From positions 248,001-312,000 of the forward strand of contig NZ_JAUHPW010000002.1 of assembly GCF_030418455.1 (NCBI RefSeq): a DNA stretch of 64,000 bases. Direction: 5' to 3'. The notes below the pieces were generated by a model. That model was not told the DNA's origin. It ran no database searches and saw nothing but the letters and a program-made list of their open reading frames with translations. The stretch comes from Demequina litoralis (GTDB taxonomy: Bacteria > Actinomycetota > Actinomycetes > Actinomycetales > Demequinaceae). The first letter of the stretch is position 1, and every line of letters starts with the position of its first letter. Of this stretch, positions 1 to 10,499 are shown one piece after another. A program made the position numbers and the translations under genes.

Positions 1-942
<942 letters not shown>

Positions 943-972
943 TCACCCGGGCCGGCCGCGCCGCCCGGGCCG

Positions 973-1003
973 GGACGATGCGCCGGTGACCGGCGCATCG
1001 TCC
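973..1003 (-). terminator. icd terminator hairpin built from two opposed 10-mers
   Basis: The arms at 973-987 and 989-1003 are a perfect 15-bp inverted repeat around a single central G. Each arm begins with the dispersed 10-mer (973-982 and 994-1003). It lies just downstream of the icd stop codon at 1010-1012. There is no clear T-run, which is usual for terminators in GC-rich actinobacteria. Confidence 0.8.
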
Positions 1004-1009
1004 ACCGGG

Positions 1010-2227
1010 CTACGCGAGGCGCGCGGCGAGGTTCGTGTCGAGGGTCGCGAGGAACTCCTCGGTGGTCTGCCACTCCTGGTCGGGACCGACCAGCAGCGCG
1101 AGGTCCTTGGTCATCGCGCCGGACTCGACGGTCTTGATGATGACGTCCTCGAGCGTCTCGGCGAAGCCGGTGACCTCGGGCGTCGAGTCGAGCTTGCCGC
1201 GGTGCTTGAGGCCGCCGGTCCACGCGAAGATCGACGCGATCGGGTTGGTCGAGGTCGGCTTGCCCTGCTGGTGCTGGCGGTAGTGGCGCGTCACGGTGCC
1301 GTGCGCGGCCTCCGCCTCGACGGTCGCGCCGTCCGGGGTCATGAGCACGGACTTCATGAGGCCGAGCGAGCCGAAGCCCTGCGCGACGGTGTCCGACTGG
1401 ACGTCGCCGTCGTAGTTCTTGCAGGCCCAGACGTAGCCGCCCTCCCACTTGAGGGCCGCGGCGACCATGTCGTCGATGAGGCGGTGCTCGTAGGTGATGC
1501 CGGCCGCGTCGAACTTGCCCTTGAACTCCGCCTCGAAGACGTCGGCGAAGATGTCCTTGAACGCGCCGTCGTACTGCTTGAGGATGGTGTTCTTGGTCGA
1601 CAGGTACACCGGGTAGCCGCGCTGCAGGCCGTAGTTGAACGAGGCGCGCGCGAAGTCCTTGATGGACTCGTTGAAGTTGTACATGCCCATGACGACGCCG
1701 CCCTCGTCGGGCATCTTCACGATCTCCATCTCGACCGGCTCAGAGCCGTCCTCGGGGGTGTACGTGAGGGTCACGGTGCCGCCGGCGGGGACCTTGTAGT
1801 CCGTGGCGCGGTACTGGTCGCCGTGCGCGTGACGGCCGATGACGATCGGCTGCGTCCAGCCCGGCACGAGGCGCGGGATGTTGTCGATGATGATCGGCTC
1901 GCGGAACACGACGCCGCCGAGGATGTTGCGGATGGTGCCGTTGGGCGAGCGCCACATCTTCTTGAGGCCGAACTCCTCGACGCGCGCCTCGTCCGGCGTG
2001 ATGGTGGCGCACTTGACGCCCACGCCATGACGCTTGATCGCGTTGGCCGCGTCGATGGTGATCTGGTCGTCCGTCGCGTCGCGCTCCTGGATCGACAGGT
2101 CGTAGTACTCGAGGTCCACGTCGAGATACGGGTGGATGAGGCGGTCCTTGATGAACTGCCAGATGATCCGCGTCATCTCGTCGCCGTCGAGCTCGACGAC
2201 CTTGCCCTCGACCTTGATCTTCGCCAT
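1010..2227 (-). CDS. icd: NADP-dependent isocitrate dehydrogenase
   Basis: Decarboxylates isocitrate to 2-oxoglutarate with NADP in the TCA cycle. The 405-residue length and the N-terminus [20 protein letters not shown] identify the homodimeric, eukaryote-like subfamily rather than the E. coli type. Recognisable stretches include [20 protein letters not shown] at about 125-145 and [19 protein letters not shown] in the C-terminal third. It is followed by a perfect hairpin terminator, then mdh. The intergenic region to the divergent aquaporin gene contains two opposed copies of the dispersed 10-mer, but no obvious operator. Confidence 0.95.
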   Translation of the reverse strand: MAKIKVEGKVVELDGDEMTRIIWQFIKDRLIHPYLDVDLEYYDLSIQERDATDDQITIDAANAIKRHGVGVKCATITPDEARVEEFGLKKMWRSPNGTIRNILGGVVFREPIIIDNIPRLVPGWTQPIVIGRHAHGDQYRATDYKVPAGGTVTLTYTPEDGSEPVEMEIVKMPDEGGVVMGMYNFNESIKDFARASFNYGLQRGYPVYLSTKNTILKQYDGAFKDIFADVFEAEFKGKFDAAGITYEHRLIDDMVAAALKWEGGYVWACKNYDGDVQSDTVAQGFGSLGLMKSVLMTPDGATVEAEAAHGTVTRHYRQHQQGKPTSTNPIASIFAWTGGLKHRGKLDSTPEVTGFAETLEDVIIKTVESGAMTKDLALLVGPDQEWQTTEEFLATLDTNLAARLA

Positions 2228-2307
2228 GCGTTCGTCCTCACGCCTTCGGGGATGGTGGCACCAGGCTAGTCCACGCGCCCGGGCCGTTCGTCACGGGTGG
2301 ATAAGGG

Positions 2308-2349
2308 CGCATCGTCCCGCCGCGCGCCCCCTCGCCTGGGGACGATGCG
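2308..2349. repeat. Divergent icd/aquaporin intergenic region with an opposed 10-mer pair
   Basis: CGCATCGTCC at 2308-2317 faces GGACGATGCG at 2340-2349 with 22 bases between them. A third, nine-base copy (GACGATGCG) follows at 2355-2363. The pair sits between the divergent start sites at 2227 and 2404, so it cannot be a simple terminator of either gene. It shows that the inverted pairs are not confined to 3' ends. Confidence 0.85.
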
Positions 2350-2403
2350 CGTGCGACGATGCGACGGAGCGCGCCCGCCGCGGCGTGCCTGTCAGGAGGA
2401 ACG

Positions 2404-3255
2404 ATGAGCCAGCCGTCATTCGACCCCGCGTCCGAGTCCGACGAGCCCGACGTCGTCGAGTTCACCGAGGAGATGAGCGAGGAGGTGTGGGCCGAGGACA
2501 CGTCCGGCCCGGGCCTCGTGCCCCGCATGCTGGCGGAGCTCGCCGGCACCTTCATCCTGGTCTTCATGGGCGTGGGCGCCGCCCTCTTCTCGGGTGTGCT
2601 GGGCTGGGACGGCATCAACGTCGCCTTCGGCTTCGCGCTCGGCGTGATCATCGCCGCGCTGATCTTCGGCGGGATCTCGGGCGCGCACCTCAACCCGGCC
2701 GTCACCGTGGGCGTGTGGCTCGCGGGCCGCTTCCCCGGCCGCGACGTCGCCCCGTACGTGCTCGCGCAGCTCGTCGGCGCGACCACGGCCGGCGGCGTCT
2801 TCTACCTGCTGCGGTCCACGAACGAGCTGTACGACCAGCTCGGCACCGCGAGCGAGTTCATGGCCACCGCCGCCAACGGCTACGCCGACTACTCCCCCAC
2901 GCAGTTCGACTGGCTCGCGGGCGGCATCGTCGAGGTGATCATCGCGGCGCTGCTCGTCGCGGTGGTGCTGTCGATGACGTCGGCGCGGGCGGTGCCGGGC
3001 TTCGCGCCGTTCGGCATCGGCCTCACGGTCGGCTTCCTCGTGCTCATCGCGATCCCGTTCACCAACGGCGCGCTCAACCCGGCGCGCGCGACCGGCATCG
3101 CGCTGTTCTCGGGCACCGAGCACATCCAGCAGCTGTGGCTGTTCTGGCTCGCACCGCTGATCGGCGCCGCGATCACGGGCCTGCTGTTCCGCGCCTTCGG
3201 GCCGGAGGAGGACCTGGTGACCGTCGAGGTGATCGAGACCATCGATTCCCAATGA
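2404..3255 (+). CDS. MIP-family aquaporin/glycerol channel
   Basis: A six-helix membrane channel for water or small polyols, 283 residues. Both half-helix motifs are present: HLNPAV with NPA at residues 97-99 and ALNPAR with NPA at 225-227 followed by the conserved Arg228. The second loop reads NPARAT rather than the NPARD of glycerol facilitators, which favours a water-type pore, but I cannot decide the substrate. An acidic, non-helical N-terminal extension of about 40 residues precedes the first membrane segment. The ATG at 2404 follows GGAGG at good spacing; an in-frame upstream reading is possible but has no ribosome site. It ends inside a long inverted repeat shared with the convergent DUF3017 gene. 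Confidence 0.88.
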   Translation: MSQPSFDPASESDEPDVVEFTEEMSEEVWAEDTSGPGLVPRMLAELAGTFILVFMGVGAALFSGVLGWDGINVAFGFALGVIIAALIFGGISGAHLNPAVTVGVWLAGRFPGRDVAPYVLAQLVGATTAGGVFYLLRSTNELYDQLGTASEFMATAANGYADYSPTQFDWLAGGIVEVIIAALLVAVVLSMTSARAVPGFAPFGIGLTVGFLVLIAIPFTNGALNPARATGIALFSGTEHIQQLWLFWLAPLIGAAITGLLFRAFGPEEDLVTVEVIETIDSQ

Positions 3256-3335
3256 CATGAGTGACGGGTGTGACTCGCCGCGATGGCCGCGGTTCGTCAC
3301 ACCCGTCACCTACGTCACGCGTGTCATTGGGAATC
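3244..3335. terminator. Long bidirectional hairpin between aquaporin and DUF3017 genes
   Basis: Nested arms: 3244-3257 pairs with 3322-3335 (14 bp, perfect) and 3261-3274 pairs with 3296-3309 (14 bp, perfect). A CCGCG/CGCGG pairing lies at the tip. The outer arms include the stop codons of both convergent genes (3253-3255 and 3334-3336). This is likely a bidirectional terminator or transcription-collision barrier. It contains no copy of the dispersed 10-mer. Confidence 0.82.
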
Positions 3336-3597
3336 AGCCCAGCGGCGTCGTGAGGCCTAGGAAGAGCAGCACCCCCGCGAGGAACGCGAGGACGCCCACG
3401 TCGATCGCGCGCCGGCGCACCTCGAAGGCACGGCCCACCGGGGTGACGATGCGCGCGACCGCGCCGGCCGCGGCGAAGGCCGCGAGCGCGAGCACCGCGA
3501 TGTCGACGCCCACGATCAGCCCCGACAGCGCGATCGCGACCACCCCGACCGTGACCGCGACGGCCAGGCCGAGCGGCGTGCGCGTCCTCTCGCCCAT
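3334..3597 (-). CDS. DUF3017 small membrane protein
   Basis: An 87-residue protein with three hydrophobic segments (about residues 10-28, 32-50 and 66-84) separated by a basic loop (GRAFEVRRRAID). Length, topology and position beside purH fit the actinobacterial DUF3017 family, whose function is unknown. It starts nine bases beyond the purH stop in the same direction and is probably the last gene of the purN-purH transcript. A 9/10 copy of the dispersed 10-mer lies inside the gene at 3444-3453. Confidence 0.7.
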   Translation of the reverse strand: MGERTRTPLGLAVAVTVGVVAIALSGLIVGVDIAVLALAAFAAAGAVARIVTPVGRAFEVRRRAIDVGVLAFLAGVLLFLGLTTPLG

Positions 3598-3606
3598 GCG
3601 TGCCCC

Positions 3607-5163
3607 CTAGTGGAAGAAGTGGCGGGTGCCGGTGTGGAACAGGGTGATGCCGGCCGCCTCCGCCGCCGCGATCACCTCGGCGTCGCGCACCGAGCCGCCG
3701 GGCGACACGACCGCGCGGACGCCGCCGTCGATCAGCACCTGCAGGCCGTCCGCGAACGGGAAGAACGCGTCCGACGCCGCGACCGAGCCCTGGGCCCGCT
3801 CGTCGCCCGCGCGGCTCACCGCGAGACGGCACGAGTCGACGCGGTTGACCTGGCCCATGCCGATGCCGACCGCGGCGCCGTCCTTGGCCAGCAGGATCGC
3901 GTTGGACTTCACGGCGCGGCACGCGCGCCACGCGAGCTCGAGATCCGCGAGGGTGGCCTCGTCGGCGGCCGGGCCGGCGACGTGCTGCCACGTCGCGGCG
4001 GCGTCGCCCGGGGCGTCGATCGCGTCGAGGTCCTGGACGAGCAGGCCGCCGGTGACGCGACGCCACTCGGTGGCCAGCGGCGCGGGGTCGATCTCGAGGA
4101 TCCGCAGGTTCTTCTTCGCGGTGAGGATCTCGACGGCCTCGTCCTCGTAGCCCGGCGCCACGACGACCTCGGTGAAGATCTCCGCGATCTGGCGCGCCGC
4201 CTCGGCCGTCACCACTCCGTTGGCGGCGATGACGCCGCCGAACGCGCTGACGGGGTCCGTGGCGTGGGCCTTGGCGTGGGCCTCGGCGATGGTGTCCGCG
4301 ACCGCGATGCCGCACGGGTTCGCGTGCTTGATCACGGCGACCGCGGGGCCGGCGTGGTCGTACGCCGCGCGGACCGCCGCATCGGCGTCCACGTAGTTGT
4401 TGAAGGACATCTCCTTGCCGTGCAGCTGGCGGGCGCCGCCGATGCCGGTGCCCGAGCCGTCGGTGTAGAGCGCGGCGGCCTGGTGCGGGTTCTCGCCGTA
4501 GCGCAGCTCGGCCTGGCGGGTGAACGATGCGCCCATCCAGCCGGCGAGGCCGGTGCCGTCGTCGTCGGGGGCCTGGGTCTCGCCCATCCAGGTCGCGACC
4601 TGGACGTCGTAGTCGGCGGTGTGGCGGAACGCCTTCGCCGCGAGGCGGGTGCGGTCGGCGAGCGTGAAGCCTCCGTGGCCCACCGCGTTCGCGGCGGCCT
4701 CGTAGTCCTCGGGGTCGACCACGACGGCGACGCTCGCGTGGTTCTTCGCGGCGGCGCGGACCATCGACGGGCCGCCGATGTCGATCTGCTCGACCACCTC
4801 GTCGTCGGAGGCGCCCGACGCGACGGTCGCGGCGAACGGGTAGAGGTTGACCACCACGAGGTCGAACGGCTCGATGCCGAGCTCGTCGAGCTGGCGGACG
4901 TGGTCCTCGAGGCGGCGGTCCGCGAGGATGCCGGCGTGGACGCGCGGGTGGAGGGTCTTGACGCGGCCGTCGAGGCACTCGGGGAAGCCGGTCAGCTCCT
5001 CGACCGGGGTGACGGGCACGCCCGCGGCGGCGATGCGCTGCGCGGTGGAGCCGGTGGAGACGATCTGCACACCCTCGTGGGTGAGCGCCGTCGCCAGCTC
5101 CTCGATGCCGGTCTTGTCGTACACGGAGATGAGGGCGCGGCGCACGGCCTGACGCTCGGTCAT
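3607..5163 (-). CDS. purH: Bifunctional AICAR transformylase/IMP cyclohydrolase
   Basis: Catalyses the last two steps of IMP synthesis: formylation of AICAR from 10-formyl-THF, then ring closure. 518 residues, the usual length. The N-terminal IMP cyclohydrolase (MGS-like) domain shows [15 protein letters not shown] at about 10-25 and [13 protein letters not shown] at about 65-78. The C-terminal transformylase domain shows [29 protein letters not shown] and the catalytic-site KHANPCGIA. The ATG at 5163 overlaps the purN stop by four bases (ATGA), indicating translational coupling. The reading frame continues upstream antisense to purN, but that extension is not coding. Confidence 0.97.
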   Translation of the reverse strand: MTERQAVRRALISVYDKTGIEELATALTHEGVQIVSTGSTAQRIAAAGVPVTPVEELTGFPECLDGRVKTLHPRVHAGILADRRLEDHVRQLDELGIEPFDLVVVNLYPFAATVASGASDDEVVEQIDIGGPSMVRAAAKNHASVAVVVDPEDYEAAANAVGHGGFTLADRTRLAAKAFRHTADYDVQVATWMGETQAPDDDGTGLAGWMGASFTRQAELRYGENPHQAAALYTDGSGTGIGGARQLHGKEMSFNNYVDADAAVRAAYDHAGPAVAVIKHANPCGIAVADTIAEAHAKAHATDPVSAFGGVIAANGVVTAEAARQIAEIFTEVVVAPGYEDEAVEILTAKKNLRILEIDPAPLATEWRRVTGGLLVQDLDAIDAPGDAAATWQHVAGPAADEATLADLELAWRACRAVKSNAILLAKDGAAVGIGMGQVNRVDSCRLAVSRAGDERAQGSVAASDAFFPFADGLQVLIDGGVRAVVSPGGSVRDAEVIAAAEAAGITLFHTGTRHFFH

Positions 5164-5810
5164 TCTTCCTCCTCGGAAGTGGGGGTCGCGGCTCCGATGC
5201 GGACGGAGCGCCCGGTGACGGTCCATCCCTCGCGCGCCAGGCGGCCGAGCGTGCGGACGACGAGCCCGCGCTCGACGCCCTTGATGCGCTCGTGGAGGGT
5301 GGCCTCGGTGTCGTCGTCGCGGACCTCGACCGCCGCCTGCGCGACGATGGGCCCGGTGTCCACGCCGTGGTCGACGACGATGACGGTGCAGCCCGTCACC
5401 TTCGCTCCCCCGGCGAGGGCGTCCCTCACCCCGTGCGCGCCGGGATAGGCGGGCAGCAGGGCGGGGTGCGTGTTGAGGATGCGGCCGCCGAAGCGCTCGA
5501 GCGAGGGCTCGCCGAGCATCCGCATGAAGCCCGCGAGCAGCACCAGCTCGGGGTCGAAGGTCGCGATCGTGCGCGCGATCGCCTGGTCCCACAGCGCGCG
5601 GGACTCGAAGTCCGCGAGCCGCACCACGGCCGTCGGGATGCCGAACTCGCGGGCGATGTCGAGTGCCCCGGCGCCCTCCTTGTCGGTGACCAGGCCGACG
5701 ACGCGGGCGCCGTACGACTCGTCGCGCGCGGCCTCGAGCACGGCGCGCATCGTGGACCCTGTCCCGGAGGCGAGCACGACGACACGCCGGGGACGGGGTG
5801 CGTTTGTCAC
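5160..5810 (-). CDS. purN: Phosphoribosylglycinamide formyltransferase 1
   Basis: Transfers the formyl group of 10-formyl-THF to GAR in purine synthesis. 216 residues. The phosphate-binding segment [17 protein letters not shown] is near the N-terminus. The catalytic Asn-x-His lies in [17 protein letters not shown] at about residues 107-123, and the Asp lies in [13 protein letters not shown] about 40 residues later. The C-terminus ends in a run of glutamates. It is the first gene of a purN-purH(-DUF3017) operon, and its last codons overlap the purH start. Confidence 0.97.
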   Translation of the reverse strand: MTNAPRPRRVVVLASGTGSTMRAVLEAARDESYGARVVGLVTDKEGAGALDIAREFGIPTAVVRLADFESRALWDQAIARTIATFDPELVLLAGFMRMLGEPSLERFGGRILNTHPALLPAYPGAHGVRDALAGGAKVTGCTVIVVDHGVDTGPIVAQAAVEVRDDDTEATLHERIKGVERGLVVRTLGRLAREGWTVTGRSVRIGAATPTSEEEE

Positions 5811-5860
5811 AGCGTCGAGCCTATCGGCATGCTGGGGGTCACACCGACCGAGGGAGCCGC

Positions 5861-6286
5861 ATGACGCCCACCCCCGACGCCGTGCCCGAGGTGGGTGCCG
5901 GCGCTCGCCGAGCCGTGCGGTGGAGCCTCGCGCTCCTCGCGGCGATGCTGCTCGTGCCGATGCTCGGGCCCACGTGGGGGCTGTCGTCGCTCGTCCTCGC
6001 CCCGGCCGGTGCCGCGGCCATGATCACGGCCCTCGTGCTGCTGCGCGGGAAGCGCCTGCCGATGCTCAAGGTGATGCTCGGGATCGGGATCGGCGTGTCC
6101 GGCGTCGCGCTGCTCTACGGCTTCGGCCTCGTGATCCTGCGCGACCAGGTGCAGGCCCTCGTCGAGTGCCAGGACAACGCGATCACCAACACCGCGCGTC
6201 AGGTCTGCCTCGACGAGTACGAGCAGTCCTACCTCGACCTGCTCGAGGACTGGGGCCTCACCGTGCCCGGCCAGCTGGTTCCCTGA
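5861..6286 (+). CDS. Small membrane protein of unknown function
   Basis: 141 residues from the ATG at 5861, which follows GAGGGAG at 5850-5856. Hydrophobic segments lie at about residues 17-35, 40-55 and 68-90, followed by a polar acidic tail with two cysteines (LVECQDNAIT and ARQVCLDEYE) that could form a disulfide outside the membrane. I do not recognise a family. It is transcribed away from purN, and its last 29 bases overlap the 3' end of the convergent perM-like gene. Confidence 0.6.
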   Translation: MTPTPDAVPEVGAGARRAVRWSLALLAAMLLVPMLGPTWGLSSLVLAPAGAAAMITALVLLRGKRLPMLKVMLGIGIGVSGVALLYGFGLVILRDQVQALVECQDNAITNTARQVCLDEYEQSYLDLLEDWGLTVPGQLVP

Positions 6287-7499
6287 CGGGCTCGGCTGCC
6301 GGCGCGGGCGCATCGTCCCTCCGGACGGCGCCGCGCACCCAGCGCCAGGCCGCCGCGAGCGCCCACACGGCGCCGTAGCCGGCGACCACGAGCGCGGTGC
6401 CGATGAGCGTGACCGGCACGATCTCGGCGCCCATCTGCGCGAGCCTGCCCGGACCCGCCGCGCCGCGCGAGACCGCGGTGAGCGTCGCGAGGCCTGCGGC
6501 GACCACGGCGATCGCGACGCCCGCGGCGCGCGCGGACGCCCAGTCGAGGCCGATGCGGCGGCTGAGGGCCGCGCGGGCCACCGCCGCGAGCACGACGACG
6601 ACGAGCGGCGCCCACGTCCACCAGCCGCCCGAGCCCGACGGCAGGGCGCCGAGCAGCGGCAGCTGCGGGAGGGCGTCGGCGGTGAGGGTGTCGGGCGCGT
6701 AGAGCGAGCCGGTGCCGACCACGAAGCCGGGTCCCACCAGCCACGCGACCATCCAGCACACCAGGGTCGGGACGTAGAGCGTCTCCGCGATCGCGAGCGC
6801 GCCGGCGCCGAGCGGGTCCATCCGCAGGTCCGACGCGATGAGCGCGATGCGGTCCATGCCGAGCACCGCCCACGCGCCGCCGACCGCGGCTGCCGCGGCG
6901 ACGACCAGCGCGAGCGTCCCCAGGCCGAGGCGCAGTCCCGCGCGCACCTCCGACGGGATCCGGTCGAGCAGGTGCAGGCGCGCGCCGTACGCCCGCCAGA
7001 TGCCGGCCGCGACCGCCGGGGCGGCGATGAGCGCGCCCACGAGCGCGGCGCGCAGGGCGTTGGCCTCGCGCGAGCCGTCGGGGCTGCCGAGCCAGCCGAC
7101 GAGCGCGGCACCGGCGGAGAACGATGCGACGCCGAGCGCCCAGCTGGTCCACGTCTTGACCGCGAAGCGCCGGGCGACGGCCGCGAGGATCACGGCGCTC
7201 ACGAGGGGCATGCCGAGCGGGACGAGGCTGAGGGTGGCCCCCGCGAAGTCGATCGGGACGCCGTGGCCGAGCAGCCAGACGCTCGTGGCGACGGTGGCGG
7301 CGCCGGGCCAGTCGACCGCGGCCGAGCCGTCGAGGCTCGGCGCGCCCGCGACGGCCGCGAGCGCGGGCGCGAGCACCACGAGGTAGGACAGCAGCACCGC
7401 CTGGCCGCCCGTGAGCACGCCGCCGGCCCAGCCGGGCAGCGCCGCGCGGAGGCGGTCGAGGCGCGCGGGTCGGGGGGCGTCGGCGGGCATGGCATCCAT
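6258..7499 (-). CDS. PerM-like polytopic membrane protein (DUF6350)
   Basis: 413 residues with about ten or more hydrophobic segments. It sits between sucD and purN. In Mycobacterium tuberculosis the gene in that place (Rv0955) encodes PerM, a membrane protein involved in cell division; the assignment here rests on this synteny plus topology. The ATG at 7499 was chosen because the sucD terminator ends near 7620 and a copy of the dispersed 10-mer lies at 7515-7524. An in-frame extension to 7652 would run through the terminator. The C-terminal tail carries another 10-mer at 6309, read as Asp-Asp-Ala. The tail overlaps the convergent gene by 29 bases. Confidence 0.72.
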   Translation of the reverse strand: MDAMPADAPRPARLDRLRAALPGWAGGVLTGGQAVLLSYLVVLAPALAAVAGAPSLDGSAAVDWPGAATVATSVWLLGHGVPIDFAGATLSLVPLGMPLVSAVILAAVARRFAVKTWTSWALGVASFSAGAALVGWLGSPDGSREANALRAALVGALIAAPAVAAGIWRAYGARLHLLDRIPSEVRAGLRLGLGTLALVVAAAAAVGGAWAVLGMDRIALIASDLRMDPLGAGALAIAETLYVPTLVCWMVAWLVGPGFVVGTGSLYAPDTLTADALPQLPLLGALPSGSGGWWTWAPLVVVVLAAVARAALSRRIGLDWASARAAGVAIAVVAAGLATLTAVSRGAAGPGRLAQMGAEIVPVTLIGTALVVAGYGAVWALAAAWRWVRGAVRRDDAPAPAAEPVREPAGRAR

Positions 7500-7619
7500 G
7501 GTCGCCTGTCGGCGGGACGATGCGGTGGACCGGCGCGCGGCGGGCTCGCCCGGGTTCGGGGCTCGAGGCTCGGGGCCGCCGCACGCCTCGCGCCCACGGG
7601 CCCCATCACCGCACGCGAA

Positions 7620-7648
7620 CGGGGCCCCGACCCGAAGGTCGAGGCCCC
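7620..7648 (-). terminator. sucCD terminator hairpin
   Basis: A GC-rich hairpin with stem GGGGCC-CGACC against GGTCG-GGCCCC, one mismatch per side and a CGAA tetraloop. It lies 17 bases after the sucD stop at 7665. A 9/10 copy of the dispersed 10-mer (CGCATCGTCG) abuts it at 7648-7657. Confidence 0.78.
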
Positions 7649-7664
7649 GCATCGTCGAACCGGC

Positions 7665-8549
7665 TCAGGCGCCGGTGAGGATCTCCCGCATGAGGCGCGC
7701 GGTCTCGGACGGCGTCTTGCCGACCTTGACGCCGGCGGCCTCGAGGGCCTCCTTCTTCGCCTGCGCGGTGCCCGCCGAGCCGGACACGATGGCGCCCGCG
7801 TGGCCCATCGTCTTGCCCTCGGGGGCCTCGAAGCCGGCCACGTAGCCCACGACGGGCTTGGTGACGTGCTCCTGGATGTAGGCCGCCGCGCGCTCCTCGG
7901 CGTCGCCGCCGATCTCGCCGATCATGACGATCGCGGCGGTGTCGGGGTCCGCCTCGAACGCCTCGAGGCAGTCGATGTGGGTGGTGCCGACGATCGGGTC
8001 GCCGCCGATGCCCACGCACGTGGAGAAGCCCAGGTCGCGGAGCTCGAACATCATCTGATAGGTCAGCGTGCCCGACTTCGACACGAGGCCGATCTTGCCC
8101 GGGCCCGTGATGTTCGCCGGGGTGATGCCCACGTTCGACTGGCCGGGGGTGATGAGGCCGGGGCAGTTGGGGCCGATCAGGCGGGTGCCCTTGGACTGCG
8201 CGTACGCGAAGAACTCCGCGGTGTCGGCGACGGGGACGCCCTCGGTGATGATGACGACGAGCGGCATGCCGGCGTCGACGGCCTCCATGACGGCCGCCTT
8301 GGTGAACGGCGGCGGCACGAAGAGGACCGAGACATCGGCGCCCGTGGCCTCCATCGCCTCGGCGACGGTGCCGAAGACCGGCGCGGTGTGGTCGCCGGGG
8401 AACTCGACGATGGCACCCGCCTTGCGCGGGTTGACGCCGCCGACGACGTTGGTGCCCGACGCGAGCATGCGCTGGGTGTGCTTCATGCCCTCCGAGCCGG
8501 TCATGCCCTGGACGATGACCTTGGAGTCCTGGGTGAGGAAGATTGCCAC
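7665..8549 (-). CDS. sucD: Succinyl-CoA synthetase alpha subunit
   Basis: Carries the phosphohistidine and CoA site of succinyl-CoA synthetase, which makes ATP or GTP in the TCA cycle. 294 residues. The N-terminal CoA-binding fold shows [19 protein letters not shown] and [11 protein letters not shown]. The active-site histidine is in [20 protein letters not shown] at about residue 245. The start lies nine bases after the sucC stop with AAGGAG upstream, so the two subunits are co-translated from one mRNA. Confidence 0.97.
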   Translation of the reverse strand: MAIFLTQDSKVIVQGMTGSEGMKHTQRMLASGTNVVGGVNPRKAGAIVEFPGDHTAPVFGTVAEAMEATGADVSVLFVPPPFTKAAVMEAVDAGMPLVVIITEGVPVADTAEFFAYAQSKGTRLIGPNCPGLITPGQSNVGITPANITGPGKIGLVSKSGTLTYQMMFELRDLGFSTCVGIGGDPIVGTTHIDCLEAFEADPDTAAIVMIGEIGGDAEERAAAYIQEHVTKPVVGYVAGFEAPEGKTMGHAGAIVSGSAGTAQAKKEALEAAGVKVGKTPSETARLMREILTGA

Positions 8550-8558
8550 AAGTTCTCC

Positions 8559-9725
8559 TTAGGAAGCGGCGGCGAGCTCGGCGGCCTTGGCCGCGGCGCC
8601 GTCCATGGTGTCGACGATGGTCACGAGCGGGTGGGCGGCGTGCGCGAGGATCGCGCGACCGTCCTCGACGGCGTTGCCGTCGAGGCGCACGACGAGCGGC
8701 TTGGTCGCCTTGTCGCCCAGCGCCTCGAGCGCGCCGACGATGCCGTCGGCCACCGCGACGCACGACGTGATGCCGCCGAACACGTTGACGAAGACCGACT
8801 TCACCTGCGGGTCGTGGAGGATCACGTCGAGGCCGTTGGCCATCACCTCGGCCGAGGCGCCGCCGCCGATGTCGAGGAAGTTGGCGGGCTTCTGGCCGCC
8901 GAACTGCTCGCCCGCGTACGCGACCACGTCGAGCGTGGACATCACGAGGCCCGCGCCGTTGCCGATGATGCCGACGGAGCCGTCGAGCTTCACGTAGTTG
9001 AGGTTCATGTGCTTGGCCTTGGCCTCGAGCGGGTCCGTCGCGGCCTGGTCCTCGAGCGCGGCGTGGTCCTCGTGACGGAACTCGGCGTTCTCGTCGAGCG
9101 TGACCTTGCCGTCGAGCGCGATGATCGAGCCGTCCTCGGTGCGCACCAGCGGGTTGACCTCGACGAGCGTCGCGTCCTCGTTCTTGTAGACGGTCCAGAG
9201 CTTCTCGATCGCGTCGATGACGGCCTCGCGGAGCTCCGCGGGGAAGCCGGCGGTGTCGACGATCTCCTCCGCCTTCGCACGGTCGATGCCCACCAGCGGG
9301 TCGACGGCGACCTTCGCGAGGGCGTCGGGGCGCTCGACGGCGAGCTGCTCGATCTCCATGCCGCCCTCGACGGAGCACATCGCGAGGTAGCGGCGCTCGG
9401 CGCGGTCGAGCAGCACGGAGAAGTAGAACTCCTCGGCGATCGCGGCGCCGGCCGCGATCATCACCTTGTGGACGGTGTGCCCCTTGATATCCATGCCGAG
9501 GATCGCCTCGGCGTACGCCTCGGCCTCCTCGGGCGTCTTGGCGACCTTGACGCCGCCCGCCTTTCCACGTCCACCCACCTTGACCTGCGCCTTGACGACG
9601 ACCACGCCGCCCAGCTGCTCGGCCGCGGCGCGTGCCTCGGCGGGGGTCTCGGCGACGATGCCGGGGAGCACGGGTACGCCGTGCTTCTCGAACATGTCGC
9701 GCGCCTGGTACTCGTACAGGTCCAT
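8559..9725 (-). CDS. sucC: Succinyl-CoA synthetase beta subunit
   Basis: ATP-grasp subunit that binds nucleotide and succinate. 388 residues. The N-terminus [20 protein letters not shown] and the segment [20 protein letters not shown] are diagnostic. The C-terminal ligase domain shows NIGGGA-type glycine loops ([12 protein letters not shown]) and [15 protein letters not shown]. It is the first gene of sucCD. The promoter must lie in 9726-9810, between it and the terminator of the upstream two-component genes. Confidence 0.97.
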   Translation of the reverse strand: MDLYEYQARDMFEKHGVPVLPGIVAETPAEARAAAEQLGGVVVVKAQVKVGGRGKAGGVKVAKTPEEAEAYAEAILGMDIKGHTVHKVMIAAGAAIAEEFYFSVLLDRAERRYLAMCSVEGGMEIEQLAVERPDALAKVAVDPLVGIDRAKAEEIVDTAGFPAELREAVIDAIEKLWTVYKNEDATLVEVNPLVRTEDGSIIALDGKVTLDENAEFRHEDHAALEDQAATDPLEAKAKHMNLNYVKLDGSVGIIGNGAGLVMSTLDVVAYAGEQFGGQKPANFLDIGGGASAEVMANGLDVILHDPQVKSVFVNVFGGITSCVAVADGIVGALEALGDKATKPLVVRLDGNAVEDGRAILAHAAHPLVTIVDTMDGAAAKAAELAAAS

Positions 9726-9810
9726 GCACTGTCCTCACGCGAAGGGCGCGCCCTCGTCGGCGCGCTTGTCCGATGCTGCAGGGCTCAGCCTACCCACGTC
9801 GTACACGATT

Positions 9811-9839
9811 CCGGGACCATCGTCCCGGGAGAGCGCTCC
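9811..9839 (-). terminator. Terminator of the HK/RR operon at 10-12 kb
   Basis: Two adjacent hairpins: CCGGGAC (9811-9817) with GTCCCGG (9822-9828) around CATC, and GGGAG (9826-9830) with CTCCC (9835-9839). They share bases and are alternatives. They sit directly after the response-regulator stop at 9849. Confidence 0.65.
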
Positions 9840-9848
9840 CGCGACGGC

Positions 9849-10499
9849 TCAGCGCCGCTCGGAGGTCTCCCCCGGGAGCACGAAGCCGCTCTCGTAGGCG
9901 ACGATGACCGCCTGCGTGCGGTCGCGCACGCCCAGCTTCATGAGGATCGATGCGACGTGCGACTTCACCGTCTCGACGGAGACGAACAGCTCCGCCGCGA
10001 TCTCGCCGTTCGAGCGCCCGCGCGCGAGCGCCCGCAGCACGTCCTCCTCGCGCTCGGACAGCTCGGGCAGCCGCTCGGCGCCGCGCGTCGCGAAGCGCTC
10101 GATCACCGCGCGCGTCGACGCGGGGAACAGCAGGGACTCCCCCGAGGCGACCACGCGGACGGACTCGATCAGCTCGGCCGGGGGGACGCGCTTGAGCACG
10201 AAGCCCGACGCGCCGGCGCGCATCGCCTCGAAGACGTACTCGTCGACCTCGAACGTGGTGAGCACGAGCACGCGGGTCGCGGACCCGGACGCGACGATCT
10301 CGCGCGTCGCGGAGAGGCCGTCCACCCCCGGCATGCGGATGTCCATGAGCATGACGTCCGGCCGCTCCTGAGCGGCGAGCGCCACCGCGGCGGCACCGTC
10401 GCCGGCCTCGCCGACCACGTCCCAGCCGTCCTCGGAGCTCACGATCGCGCGCAGGCCCATGCGCACCAACGGGTCGTCGTCGACGATCGCCACCCTCAT
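9849..10499 (-). CDS. NarL/LuxR-family response regulator
   Basis: A cytoplasmic DNA-binding regulator, 216 residues. The receiver domain spans residues 1-120 with acidic residues at 7-9, phospho-acceptor Asp53 (MLMDIRMPG) and a Lys in FVLKRVPP. The LuxR-type helix-turn-helix is at about 150-210 (LSEREEDVLRALARGRSNGE and VETVKSHVASILMKL). The ATG overlaps the stop of the histidine kinase gene by four bases, so the two form a couple. The divergent MMPL exporter is the obvious candidate target. Confidence 0.93.
   Translation of the reverse strand: MRVAIVDDDPLVRMGLRAIVSSEDGWDVVGEAGDGAAAVALAAQERPDVMLMDIRMPGVDGLSATREIVASGSATRVLVLTTFEVDEYVFEAMRAGASGFVLKRVPPAELIESVRVVASGESLLFPASTRAVIERFATRGAERLPELSEREEDVLRALARGRSNGEIAAELFVSVETVKSHVASILMKLGVRDRTQAVIVAYESGFVLPGETSERR

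Noticed and set aside
7500..7652. N-terminal extension of the PerM-like protein
   Set aside because: It would translate through the sucD terminator and an intergenic copy of the 10-mer, giving a charged leader before the first membrane helix.
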